From contig JANYCU010000041.1 in the NCBI GenBank assembly GCA_025360125.1, positions 62,001-126,000 on the forward strand: DNA of 64,000 nt. The letters are read 5' to 3'. The position numbers and the translations under genes were made by a program. Origin of the DNA: Armatimonadota bacterium (GTDB lineage: Bacteria > Armatimonadota > Fimbriimonadia > Fimbriimonadales > Fimbriimonadaceae). A model generated the notes under the pieces. That model saw nothing but the letters and a program-made list of their open reading frames with translations, was not told the DNA's origin and made no database searches. Shown here one piece after another: positions 39,890-48,447 of this stretch. How positions within the stretch are numbered: position 1 is the first letter of the stretch; every line of letters begins with the position of its first letter.

Positions 39890-40601
39890 CGACCTAATGT
39901 GGGCTATCGCTGAAGGCACTGATCAAGCGGCAATCGAAGAGTTTGGTGATCGCTATCCAAACCTCCGCGAAGAACTCCTGAAACGAATTCGAACCATCAA
40001 GGCTTTGAAGTCTGGGAGTCGACTTCCCCGCTCAATTACGACGCCAACTTTCCAAAACACCCAAGTTCGACCTGCAAATTGGAGATTGATTTGGGCAACC
40101 TTTAGCCTTGCTATTCTCTCAATTGTCGCATTTGGCGTCTATCGAGCCAATACATCTTCTCTTCCAAAGCCCGTCGTTCCACCCGTGGATCTGAGTCATT
40201 CGCAATTGCCAGCGACAAATATTCCCGATGCAACGCAGAATATTCCTCAGCCATTGAGGGTCCCGCAAAACAATCAGAATCCTCAAGGCAACAATCAGCC
40301 ACTGGTCATCACTAAGCCGCCAAACCCGAGCAACGGTCTGAAAACAATGAAGCTTGAATCGGCAACGCTACAAGCTGCCATCCTTCTGATCGCCGAAGAA
40401 GATCACATGACGGTTACGATTGCAAAAGGCACCCCTAATCCAACCATCAAAATTGACTACGTCAACATGACGCCGATGGATATGTTGAAAGACCTCGGTC
40501 AGCAATACGCTTTCACGCCAGTCCTCGACGGCGAACACGCGATCCTCATAATTCCCAAAAAGGATGAAGATGAAGGCCAAATCAACGGCGACAGCCATTG
40601 A
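39870..40601 (+). CDS. Membrane protein with STN domain, likely anti-sigma partner
   Basis: 243 residues from ATG 39870, which has AAGGAGGT five bases upstream inside the sigma gene. The first 50 residues resemble the N-terminal helices of FecR-like anti-sigma factors (acidic helix, then FGDRYPNLREELLKRI). One transmembrane segment lies at about 78-100. A Pro/Gln/Asn-rich spacer follows, and residues about 160-235 match the secretin/TonB short N-terminal (STN) fold: ATLQAAILLIAEED, PTPTIKIDYVN-like strand and MDMLKDLGQQYAFTPVLDG. STN domains sense or dock to TonB-type systems. The gene order makes it a membrane-tethered regulator of the sigma factor, but inhibition itself is inferred. Confidence 0.72.
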   Translation: MIPKEIDDLMWAIAEGTDQAAIEEFGDRYPNLREELLKRIRTIKALKSGSRLPRSITTPTFQNTQVRPANWRLIWATFSLAILSIVAFGVYRANTSSLPKPVVPPVDLSHSQLPATNIPDATQNIPQPLRVPQNNQNPQGNNQPLVITKPPNPSNGLKTMKLESATLQAAILLIAEEDHMTVTIAKGTPNPTIKIDYVNMTPMDMLKDLGQQYAFTPVLDGEHAILIIPKKDEDEGQINGDSH

Positions 40602-40626
40602 CGAAAGGGCCTCTGTCAGATATAGT
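40598..40626 (+). promoter_or_regulatory. Sigma-70-type promoter for the zinc-ribbon gene, nearly leaderless
   Basis: -35 TTGACG (40598-40603) and -10 TATAGT (40621-40626) are separated by exactly 17 bp. The ATG at 40637 is only 10 bases after the -10, so the transcript would start close to the initiation codon and lack a normal ribosome-binding site. Confidence 0.6.
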
Positions 40627-40636
40627 TTAGGAATCC

Positions 40637-41365
40637 ATGCGTATCCAACGGTATTCCGACGTAATTGAGAGCATCAGTGAAAGAGCATTCTACTTTTTCC
40701 TAGGCACTATATTTTGCGGAGCACTGGGAGGACTTCTTTACAAATACAGGGGTGACGGCATTCTCACAGGCTTGGCTTTTGTACTGATGGTCGCTGCTGC
40801 CCTGATGCTGATTTACGGCATTTATGTCGCATCCGAAGCAAGAAAGGTAAAAGCCTTTACCATTGACTGCCCCATCTGCACCGAAGTCAACGAGTTGACC
40901 GAAAAGCCAACGAACGAAGACATCACGTGCGTGGCATGCAACCATAGAATTCCGATTCAAGATGGAAAAGTTCTTCCAGTTATGCAGGTTCGATGCGGTT
41001 ACTGTAATTCACTCAACTACTACAGCGACAAAACCGACCTTCTTATTTGCGAAACCTGTAACCACGAAATTCCAATTCACCAAGAAGACGGCAAACCCGT
41101 CAAACACCTTCCGAAAGGATTTGCCTTGGTCGATGACAATATGCTCTATGAATTGGTCCTTCTCGAAGGATCAAAAACAGACGAAGATTTGGTTAAAACG
41201 CTGCAGTCAATGCTGGCACTCAACCGAAACCAAGTGCGCGATTTGCTCGACGAATTGCCTGTAACCCTTCTACAAGGTATTACTCGCATGAAAGCCGACA
41301 TGCTGACCGCCCAATTGATCGGTCACGGGGCAAAAGCAGAAGGTCGAGCGATCCAGCAACACTAG
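40637..41365 (+). CDS. Membrane protein with zinc ribbons and L7/L12-like C-terminus
   Basis: 242 residues. Two transmembrane helices lie at about 15-38 and 44-66. Four CxxC pairs follow, at CPIC, CVAC, CGYC and CETC, which form two zinc ribbons. The last 60 residues (LVKTLQSMLALNRNQVRDLLD, ADMLTAQLIGHGAKAEGRAI) resemble the ribosomal L7/L12 C-terminal fold, used elsewhere as a translation-factor docking surface. No family name is certain. It may be a membrane-bound adaptor. It has its own promoter at the end of the STN gene and is unlinked to the pyrophosphatase. Confidence 0.6.
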   Translation: MRIQRYSDVIESISERAFYFFLGTIFCGALGGLLYKYRGDGILTGLAFVLMVAAALMLIYGIYVASEARKVKAFTIDCPICTEVNELTEKPTNEDITCVACNHRIPIQDGKVLPVMQVRCGYCNSLNYYSDKTDLLICETCNHEIPIHQEDGKPVKHLPKGFALVDDNMLYELVLLEGSKTDEDLVKTLQSMLALNRNQVRDLLDELPVTLLQGITRMKADMLTAQLIGHGAKAEGRAIQQH

Positions 41366-41468
41366 TTGATCGGTGTGGTCTGCATTTAGGTACACTTTAA
41401 CGGAATATCCAGGTCAGCGGCCAAGTGCTTTAAGCATGGAAGCGTTTGATTTCAGGTGGTAATAAACC

Positions 41469-44400
41469 ATGAAGTCACTTCAGCTCACAATAAAGGGTGC
41501 AGTAAGCACGCCAACAGCTCGTTTACGCTTAATCGGCGTTTCAATTTTAGGTCTCCTTAGTTCCCTTGCCTTCGCATCCGAAGGCGAAGGAATCCACTTA
41601 AAGTTCGCGAAACAAGATCAACAAATTCTCGGAATTTCCGCAGTTTTTGGTCTTCTCGGAATCTTAACCGCATTCTTAATTGGTCAGGGCGTTCTCAAGA
41701 ACAGTCGTGGCAGTCAAGGAATGCAAGATGTCCAAAACGCGATTCAAGATGGAGCGAAAGCCTATCTCAGCAAGCAAATCAAAATGATGATTCCATTCAT
41801 TTTGGTTCTCGCCCTGCTCCTCTTCTTCCTCTATCGAGGCGCAATGGGCATGCAAGCTGGACTTGTAGCATTAACCTTTATCCTTGGCGTAGGCTCTAGC
41901 TACTACTCAGGCTATGCAGGAATGATAATGGCAGTCCGCGCAAACGCACGCGTTGCCTCGGCGGCACTCACGAGTAACAAAAAAGCCCTTGAAATTGCTT
42001 TTCGCTCTGGTTCCGTTGCTGGACTCTTGACCGTCGGTATTGGCCTTTTCTTCTCCTGCGTAATCTTGCTTGCCATGCCAGGCAGTGCAACGATCATGTT
42101 GGTTGGCTATGGCTTCGGCGGATCGCTCGCTGCGCTCTTTATGCGTGTCGGCGGTGGAATCTTTACCAAGGCCGCTGACGTTGGTGCAGACTTGGTCGGC
42201 AAAGTCGAACAGTCCATGCCAGAAGATTCACCACTCAACCCTGCAACCATTGCAGACAATGTAGGCGATAACGTTGGAGACTGTGCCGGAATGGCGGCCG
42301 ACGTTTTCGAATCTTATGAGGTCATGTTGGTCGCAACCATTGTTCTTGGTGCGGCAACTTCGGCAGTCCTCGATGCTACAGTCTGGCCAAAATTAATCGT
42401 CTTTGCCCTTGCCGTTTGCGCTATTGGCATTGTGGCCTCGCTTATCGGTATTCAGACAGTAACTGGATCCGACGACGCAGAATCCGATCCTTTGAAACCA
42501 ATTAATAAGGGATTTTGGGTAGCAGCATTAATCGCCGCTGTCGGCGTCTTTGGCCTTGCGTTCGTGCTTTTGCCAGATGTAAAGGTTCAAGAGCTTTTGA
42601 CGGCTAAGTCGGCGTCGGTTCGACTTTCAAAATCAGTCACCGCGATCAGAGACTCTGTAGCGAAAGAAACCAAAAAGGAAAAGAGCGAGATATTACCAAA
42701 AGACCTGCTCTCCCGAGACGATATTAAGGCCCTTGGCTTCACTGAAAAGGATGAGCGAAAAATTCAAACGGCATTAGCTCCAGCTGCTGATGTTCCCGGC
42801 GAAGACAAGGGACTCGAAGGCTATACCGAAGTCACCAATCAAGACTTCAAGGATATGACGATTCCGGCTTTGCGTTACGCAATGCCTGCTCCACAGGCAG
42901 CCCCAAGTGCGACTCGAAGCTATGTCACCGTTGCCGATCGATTCGATCCATCGAAGAATAAGCTCATCACGGTCAAACTCGATATCAGCCAAGAAGCGGC
43001 TGGAATGCCAGGGCAACCCGGCCAAAAGCAAGAAGTCTCCATCTGGCTGGGTGCCACAACTGAAAAGGCACTCGACGATGTCTTGAAGAGGGAGAAAGAG
43101 AGAGCCCAGACTTCACAGTCAAAGCTATCGATCATTCCTGACAAAAAGCACATCCTCGCATCCAAGCTGTTCTACAACGCAAAGGACGATAAATTTGCCG
43201 TCATTGCTCCAGTTGGCGTCGACCATCCGGAAGTCTATCAAACAATGGAGCCCCTTTCGTTCTATCGAAAGTCAGTCTCCGATGTCGAAGATTTTGACAA
43301 AAAAGTTAAAGTTGATCCGAAAACAGTCGGGGCACCTGAAGCCGTTGCGATGGACAGTGCCGCGACCATCGTCAAAGCACGCGCTGGATTTTGGCTCTTT
43401 GCAATCCCAGTTATTTTTGGCATCCTGATGGCAATTGGTATTCAGATCTTGACCAACTACTACGTTGGAACGAAGAATAAACCAACACGTGAAGTGGCGG
43501 GTGTATCGAGTACTGGTCCTGCCCCAATGATTATCCAAGGCTTTGCTTTGGGCTTAGAGTCAAGTGTATTCATGGCCCTTGCGATTGTGATCGCATTGAT
43601 GGTCCCGCTCTTCCTCTTCCCTGCTGCAATCTACGGATCGATGGTCCTTGGCTATTACGGAATTGCGTTGGTTGGGCTCGGATTGCTGACCACAACCGCA
43701 TACATTCTCGCGATGGATACCTTTGGACCAATCTCAGATAATGCCCAAGGTGTTTTCGAGATGAGTGGCGAAGGCACCAATGAATACGGCTATAAGTCGC
43801 TTCAAAGACTCGACGCGGCCGGTAATACAACGAAAGCTCTCACCAAGGGCTTTGCGATTGCCACCGCAGTAATCGCTGCCGTGGCCTTGTTCCAATCGTT
43901 TGTCGAATCAGGGCACCTTCAAGGTGTTGGCCTTCGACTCGACGTTCCCGAAATCTTCATGGGACTCTTGATCGGCGGCGCGGCACCATTCTTGTTCAGC
44001 GCATTTACGATCAATGCAGTCGGACGAGCTGCCTTCGAGCTGATTCATGAAGTTCGAAGACAATTCCGAGAGAATCCAGGCATCTTGGCTGGCACATCAA
44101 AGCCGAACTACGGTCGATGCGTCGAACTGGTCACTGCCGCCGCTCAGCGAGAGCTGCTCGGCCCCGGTATCCTCGCCATCTGCCTTCCAATTGCGGTCGG
44201 ATTTGGTTTTAGCTTGTTGCCTGGCACGCCAGTCACCATCGGCGACCATGTCTACAACCTCAAGGGTGCCCAGGCTTTGGGTGGCTTCCTTGCTGGCGCA
44301 ATAGTTGTCGGACAGCTAATGGCCGTTACCTTGTCGAACGCTGGCGGAATTTGGGACAATGCCAAGAAGATGATCGAAGACGGTTTCACTGGTCATCCGA

Positions 44401-44675
44401 AGGACAGCGAAGCATTCAAGGAAGCGAAGAATGCTGCAGTTGTCTGCGATACCGTCGGCGATCCGTTCAAGGACACCGCTGGTCCAGCTCTGAACCCCCT
44501 TATCAAGGTTATGAACCTCGTTGCCTTGCTTTCGGTTGGCGTCATCATCGACGGAGCAATGACACCAATGGTTCGAGTGGGGATCACAGCCGTCGCTATC
44601 GCCCTTCTCGTATTCGCGTTCTGGCGAAGCAAGCAAGGATCATTGGCTGAAAAACTTCAACACATGAACGACTAA
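41469..44675 (+). CDS. hppA: Membrane-bound proton-pumping pyrophosphatase with large insertion
   Basis: 1068 residues; typical bacterial enzymes have 660-800. The mPPase core is intact: substrate motif DVGADLVGKVEQ near residue 235, IADNVGDNVGDCAGMAADVFE near 260, MDTFGPISDNAQGVFEMSG near 750 and GDPFKDTAGPALNPLIKVMN near 1005. Residues about 367-635 are an extra hydrophilic region, Lys/Glu-rich and then beta-like (SYVTVADRFDP, VSIWLGATTEKALDDV), between two core helices. GNTTK at 785-789 with T792 matches the Lys/Thr pair of K+-independent enzymes, so proton rather than sodium pumping is inferred. It couples pyrophosphate hydrolysis to membrane energisation. Confidence 0.92.
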   Translation: MKSLQLTIKGAVSTPTARLRLIGVSILGLLSSLAFASEGEGIHLKFAKQDQQILGISAVFGLLGILTAFLIGQGVLKNSRGSQGMQDVQNAIQDGAKAYLSKQIKMMIPFILVLALLLFFLYRGAMGMQAGLVALTFILGVGSSYYSGYAGMIMAVRANARVASAALTSNKKALEIAFRSGSVAGLLTVGIGLFFSCVILLAMPGSATIMLVGYGFGGSLAALFMRVGGGIFTKAADVGADLVGKVEQSMPEDSPLNPATIADNVGDNVGDCAGMAADVFESYEVMLVATIVLGAATSAVLDATVWPKLIVFALAVCAIGIVASLIGIQTVTGSDDAESDPLKPINKGFWVAALIAAVGVFGLAFVLLPDVKVQELLTAKSASVRLSKSVTAIRDSVAKETKKEKSEILPKDLLSRDDIKALGFTEKDERKIQTALAPAADVPGEDKGLEGYTEVTNQDFKDMTIPALRYAMPAPQAAPSATRSYVTVADRFDPSKNKLITVKLDISQEAAGMPGQPGQKQEVSIWLGATTEKALDDVLKREKERAQTSQSKLSIIPDKKHILASKLFYNAKDDKFAVIAPVGVDHPEVYQTMEPLSFYRKSVSDVEDFDKKVKVDPKTVGAPEAVAMDSAATIVKARAGFWLFAIPVIFGILMAIGIQILTNYYVGTKNKPTREVAGVSSTGPAPMIIQGFALGLESSVFMALAIVIALMVPLFLFPAAIYGSMVLGYYGIALVGLGLLTTTAYILAMDTFGPISDNAQGVFEMSGEGTNEYGYKSLQRLDAAGNTTKALTKGFAIATAVIAAVALFQSFVESGHLQGVGLRLDVPEIFMGLLIGGAAPFLFSAFTINAVGRAAFELIHEVRRQFRENPGILAGTSKPNYGRCVELVTAAAQRELLGPGILAICLPIAVGFGFSLLPGTPVTIGDHVYNLKGAQALGGFLAGAIVVGQLMAVTLSNAGGIWDNAKKMIEDGFTGHPKDSEAFKEAKNAAVVCDTVGDPFKDTAGPALNPLIKVMNLVALLSVGVIIDGAMTPMVRVGITAVAIALLVFAFWRSKQGSLAEKLQHMND

Positions 44676-44694
44676 TTCGGCAGGCTGCCGTAGT

Positions 44695-44726
44695 AAAGAG
44701 CCCAGGTGAAACCACCTGGGCTCTTT
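44695..44726 (+). terminator. Terminator after the pyrophosphatase gene
   Basis: AAAGAGCCCAGGTG and CACCTGGGCTCTTT pair perfectly over 14 bp with loop AAAC. It lies 19 bases after the hppA stop and ahead of apt. The U-tract is short. Confidence 0.85.
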
Positions 44727-44754
44727 GCATCTCTAGGGTATCCTAAGTCACGAA

Positions 44755-45276
44755 ATGGCAGAGCTTTTGGCCCGTGCCCTGGTCCGAGACGTCCCCGATT
44801 TTCCGAAACCAGGCATCCTATTTAAAGACATCACCCCCATCCTCGAAGACCCAGAAGCTTTTCAGCAAGTCGTCGATCTTCTCAGCGAAGACGCAATTGC
44901 AAAAGGTGCCGAAGTCATCGTCGGCATTGAAAGTCGGGGATTTCTTTTTGGCACCCCAATGGCCTTGCAGTGCAAACTTCCCTTCGCGATGACTCGAAAG
45001 CTCGGAAAGCTTCCTTTTGAACGAATCACCGAAGAATACGCCCTCGAATACGGAACGAACACCGTTGAGATGCATGTCGACGCATTAAAGCCTGGCCAGA
45101 AAGCCTATATTGTTGACGATCTTCTTGCGACAGGTGGAACCGCTGGTGCGGCTTGCCGACTCGTAGAAAGACTCGGTGGCGAAGTTGTTGGATTCGGCTG
45201 CATGATCGAATTAACCTTTCTGGATGGTCGGGCCGCTCTTCCCAATTTGCCGATCACTGCTCTGATGGAGTTTTGA
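44755..45276 (+). CDS. apt: Adenine phosphoribosyltransferase
   Basis: 173 residues, the standard Apt length. Motifs: VRDVPDFPKPGILFKDITPIL at the N-terminus, GIESRGFLFGTPMA, then VDDLLATGGTAGAAC as the PRPP-binding loop. It salvages adenine to AMP. TGA is at 45274. miaA begins 18 bp downstream, so apt, miaA, hfq and dapF probably form one transcript. The start MAELLARALV is the first ATG after the hppA terminator. Confidence 0.95.
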   Translation: MAELLARALVRDVPDFPKPGILFKDITPILEDPEAFQQVVDLLSEDAIAKGAEVIVGIESRGFLFGTPMALQCKLPFAMTRKLGKLPFERITEEYALEYGTNTVEMHVDALKPGQKAYIVDDLLATGGTAGAACRLVERLGGEVVGFGCMIELTFLDGRAALPNLPITALMEF

Positions 45277-45293
45277 ACCAAAGCAATCCCGAT

Positions 45294-46160
45294 ATGGATT
45301 CCCCTCATCTCATCGCAATCATGGGGCCAACTGCATCGGGAAAATCCCAAGTTGCCGAAGCAATCGCAAATCAACTTAATGCGGCAATCATCAATGCCGA
45401 CGCTTTTCAAATATACCGAGGCATGGATGTTGGCACCGGAAAGTCACCTAATCGAGCCCGCTATCAATTGCTCGATATCCGAAATCCCAATCAAGATTTT
45501 GGTGTCGGAGAATTCGTGGTCCTCGCCGCCGGGCTTCTACACGAACATTTTCAAAACGGAAAATCGGTTGTCATCTGTGGCGGAACCGGGCTTTACGTCC
45601 GGGCATTGGTCGAGCAATACGACAATCTCATGCCCGCTCCGTCACTAGAACTTCGAAACCAAGTTTCTCGCCTTACCTTTGACGAAGCAGTCGCTCAATT
45701 GCAAGAAAAAGATTCTCAATCCGCCTCTACAATTGACCTAAAAAATGAAATCCGTGTAAAACGAGCGCTCGAAAAAACTCTCGGTGGACAATCGCCTGTC
45801 CAATTCACGATTCCTCCGTTTCAAATCCAAAAAGTCGCAATCATTCCCACACCAGAACTTTCACAGCAGAAAATCAGGCAACGAACCGATGAAATGATAC
45901 AAAATGGCTGGGTATCTGAAGTGAAGGACCTCCTAAGCAAAGGATACAACGGGGAAAATCCAGGATTTCGGGCCTTAGGGTATCAAGCAATTGCTGAGTA
46001 TATTGAAAAAGGTGGAAACGAGGAGGACCTCGTCAACCGTATTAAGGTGGATACTGTTCAATATGCAAAACGTCAGAGAACGTGGCTGAGAGCAGAACCA
46101 AACTTAATTGTTTACAGTGAAACCGAAGATGTTTTGGCTGCAACGTCGCACCTACATTGA
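45294..46160 (+). CDS. miaA: tRNA dimethylallyltransferase
   Basis: 288 residues from ATG 45294 (MDSPHLIAIMGPTASGKS); the frame is open 47 codons further upstream within apt, which is not expected to be translated. Walker A is GPTASGKS; the tRNA-recognition region has NADAFQIYRGMDVGTGK (usual DSxQxYRxxxIGTAK); then FGVGEF and IICGGTGLYVRAL-like follow. The C-terminus has PGFRALGYQAIAEYI. It isopentenylates A37 of tRNAs reading U-starting codons. Its partner hfq follows after 29 bp, the conserved miaA-hfq order seen in many bacteria. Confidence 0.95.
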   Translation: MDSPHLIAIMGPTASGKSQVAEAIANQLNAAIINADAFQIYRGMDVGTGKSPNRARYQLLDIRNPNQDFGVGEFVVLAAGLLHEHFQNGKSVVICGGTGLYVRALVEQYDNLMPAPSLELRNQVSRLTFDEAVAQLQEKDSQSASTIDLKNEIRVKRALEKTLGGQSPVQFTIPPFQIQKVAIIPTPELSQQKIRQRTDEMIQNGWVSEVKDLLSKGYNGENPGFRALGYQAIAEYIEKGGNEEDLVNRIKVDTVQYAKRQRTWLRAEPNLIVYSETEDVLAATSHLH

Positions 46161-46189
46161 GGAATTTTTTTTAAGGATAAGAATACAAA

Positions 46190-46453
46190 ATGGGCAAGGC
46201 AATAAACCTTCAAGACATGTTTTTGAACCAGGTCCGCAAAGAGGGCGTTGGTGTTACTATTTATCTCACAAACAGTGTGCAACTCCGTGGCCATGTGCGC
46301 GGTTTTGATGCATTTACGATCCTTCTAGACAGTGCAGGAAAGCCAACTCAGCTAGTTTACAAACACGCGGTTGCAACAATAGTTCCGAACAAAACCGTTG
46401 GATCATACAAGTCTCCAGGAGAAATGGACACTCCACGCGACGACGAAGATTGA
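46190..46453 (+). CDS. hfq: RNA chaperone Hfq
   Basis: 87 residues, a single Sm-like domain with the Hfq order: [40 protein letters not shown] (Sm1) and a [10 protein letters not shown] Sm2 motif. It forms a hexamer that binds small RNAs and mRNA A-rich tails. AAGGAT lies about 11 bases before the ATG. The C-terminal acidic tail is short. It overlaps the dapF TTG start by four bases (TTGA). Confidence 0.95.
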   Translation: MGKAINLQDMFLNQVRKEGVGVTIYLTNSVQLRGHVRGFDAFTILLDSAGKPTQLVYKHAVATIVPNKTVGSYKSPGEMDTPRDDED

Positions 46454-47274
46454 ACCTAATATTCACCAAAATGCACGGAATCGGAAACGATTTCGTGCTG
46501 ATTGACACCATTCGAGATGGCGTATTTGACTGCGATGTCGAAGCGTTGTCAAAGCGCGTGTGTGACAGGTCGTTCGGAGTTGGGGCTGACGGTTTGATTC
46601 TTGTCGAAAGGTCAGGCAACACATTGCTAATGAGGATGCTGAATCCCGATGGGTCTGAATCTGAAATGTGCGGTAATGGCCTCAGAACCTTTGCTCGACT
46701 CTGCCACGATCGTAATTACGCCGACGGAAAATTCCAAGTCCAAACTGGAGCAGGATTACTTCAAGTCGAATGTCTGCCCGACCAGTCAGTCAAGGTAAAT
46801 ATGGGCATAGCCGAACTGGAACCATCCAAAATTGGGATGGTAGGTACAAGTGGAACCAATTTCATTAACCAACCAATCGGAAATGGATTCTTCGGAACCG
46901 CTGTTTCGATGGGTAATCCCCACATCGTCATTTTCGTTGACAAAGTTTCAGAAGTTGACTTAGCCAACGACGGACCCAAACTCGAAAGGGCATCGCTCTT
47001 TCCAAACCGAACCAATGTCCACTTCGTGCAAATTGAGTCGGAAAACGAAATCTCTCAGCGAACATGGGAACGAGGAGCCGGAATAACGCTTGCATGTGGC
47101 ACAGGTGCATGTGCTGGAGCAGTAGCCGCTTTTCTCAACCAGAAGACCGGCCGAAGCGTAAAAGTGAACTTGCCTGGCGGTACCTTGCAAATTCAATATA
47201 AGGAATCAGGCGAAGTTACAATGACGGGAACCGCAGAGTACGTCTTCGAAGGGTCATCAAGCGCACTTCTTTAG
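46450..47274 (+). CDS. dapF: Diaminopimelate epimerase
   Basis: 274 residues. It starts at TTG 46450, overlapping the hfq stop. The two catalytic cysteines are C74 in EMCGNGLR and C216 in [11 protein letters not shown], with DGSESEM and [10 protein letters not shown] as supporting motifs. It converts LL- to meso-diaminopimelate for peptidoglycan and lysine. Its 3' end overlaps the convergent PilZ gene by 18 bases. It is probably the last gene of apt-miaA-hfq-dapF. Confidence 0.95.
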   Translation: MNLIFTKMHGIGNDFVLIDTIRDGVFDCDVEALSKRVCDRSFGVGADGLILVERSGNTLLMRMLNPDGSESEMCGNGLRTFARLCHDRNYADGKFQVQTGAGLLQVECLPDQSVKVNMGIAELEPSKIGMVGTSGTNFINQPIGNGFFGTAVSMGNPHIVIFVDKVSEVDLANDGPKLERASLFPNRTNVHFVQIESENEISQRTWERGAGITLACGTGACAGAVAAFLNQKTGRSVKVNLPGGTLQIQYKESGEVTMTGTAEYVFEGSSSALL

Positions 47275-47895
47275 AACTCGATATAGTTGGTCTCGAGAAT
47301 CATCGAAGAAGTCCATAAATTCGATTCCGTTCGTACCGTTTTCTTTGTTTTCATGAACAACAAGCCCAAGGGCTCGAATGTCCACTCCGTCAATATTACA
47401 CTTGAATTCAATAAGAGCGTTCAGTGGCAAAGTTGGCTCAACGGCAATCCATGATCCACCCAAACTTAGGTCTTTAGTTTCGCCTTGGCTGACAGAAATG
47501 ACCGTCGATGTTTGAACTTCTGTAACGGCTCGAATACTCACTGGAGCGTGAACGGCATATCGAGGATAGACTCGTCGGTCTACTTCCCTCATGTTCGTTC
47601 TCATGATTTCCATGACGTTTCCTGTCTTCCACGGCATGACTCGTACCGCTTCAGCTTCACCCTTCAAGACGTCGGCTCCTCTATGCCATACCAAGACGAC
47701 TGGTTGAGGATATTCCAGGTCAAGCACGCGCAAATCTTTCGTAAATAAGTAAAGCGGAGCCTCACTCGTGACAAGGCAGCTAATCGCCATCGGACGGCCG
47801 CTAATCATAAATGCCGCGACGACCGTGCTGTCGACTGGCAAATACTTTGTTATTTCTTGCTTTGACACGCAATAAGTATTGGCACACGTGGTCAA
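47257..47895 (-). CDS. PilZ-domain c-di-GMP binding protein
   Basis: 212 residues. The N-terminal half (to about 105) is a YcgR-N-like beta domain. Residues about 108-205 are a PilZ domain with the two c-di-GMP motifs: RRVYPRYAV (RxxxR-type) and KDLSLGGSWI (D/N-x-S-x-x-G). It likely links second-messenger level to motility or surface attachment; pilB and pilT are elsewhere in the window. The start is an uncertain TTG; GTG alternatives exist nine codons later. It overlaps the dapF end by 18 bases. Confidence 0.8.
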   Translation of the reverse strand: MTTCANTYCVSKQEITKYLPVDSTVVAAFMISGRPMAISCLVTSEAPLYLFTKDLRVLDLEYPQPVVLVWHRGADVLKGEAEAVRVMPWKTGNVMEIMRTNMREVDRRVYPRYAVHAPVSIRAVTEVQTSTVISVSQGETKDLSLGGSWIAVEPTLPLNALIEFKCNIDGVDIRALGLVVHENKENGTNGIEFMDFFDDSRDQLYRVLKKCA

Positions 47896-47909
47896 AAACT
47901 AAAGTGCTT

Positions 47910-48389
47910 TCAGAATTTTTCAGACTTTAAACGATCCATTTCCCGCTGCGTATCCTTTTTCATCAGCGATTCACGTTTGTCATAAAGGGCCTTTCCTCTT
48001 GCCAGGGCAATCTTGACCTTTGCTTTTCCGTGACTAAAATAGATCTCCAATGGAACGATAGAATAGCCCTTCTCAAGGCTTTTGCGATCAATCACCTCAA
48101 TCTCTCGTTTATGTAAGAGCAATTTGCGATCTCTACGCCGTTCTAGCTGAAAATTGGATGAGTGTGTGTACGGCTCAATGTCCAAGTGCACCAGCCATAA
48201 TTCGTCGTTCACAACTTTACAGTAGCCGTCCGTCAAGTTTGCCCGACCGTTGTAGAGGCTCTTAACTTCACTTCCGACCAATACCAAGCCTGCCTCATAC
48301 TCAGCGAGGATTTCGTATTCAAACCGAGCCTTTCGGTTCTGAATTGTCTTCGGACCCGGTGCTTCTTGCTTGTTTTTGGACTTGGCCAT
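47910..48389 (-). CDS. smpB: SsrA-binding protein SmpB
   Basis: 159 residues from ATG 48387-48389 (MAKSKNKQEA); the frame is open 65 codons further upstream but that part overlaps the divergent FKBP gene. The SmpB fold is seen in NRKARFEYEILAEYEAGLVLVGSEVKSLY-like order: the beta-barrel with GSEVKSL, GRANLTDGY and then RDRKLLLHKREI. The C-terminal basic tail (KKDTQREMDRLKSEKF) enters the mRNA channel. It rescues stalled ribosomes with tmRNA, whose gene was not seen in the window. It is 14 bp upstream of the PilZ gene. Confidence 0.94.
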   Translation of the reverse strand: MAKSKNKQEAPGPKTIQNRKARFEYEILAEYEAGLVLVGSEVKSLYNGRANLTDGYCKVVNDELWLVHLDIEPYTHSSNFQLERRRDRKLLLHKREIEVIDRKSLEKGYSIVPLEIYFSHGKAKVKIALARGKALYDKRESLMKKDTQREMDRLKSEKF

Positions 48390-48447
48390 GTCACTTAGTG
48401 TACTTTGTGGGAGCAAACTGAGTTGAATTTGGGTAATTTCTATACAT

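Noticed and set aside
45153-45293. Upstream extension of miaA within apt
   Set aside because: The family N-terminus starts at MDSPHLIAIMGPTASGKS; the extension is the apt sequence in another frame.
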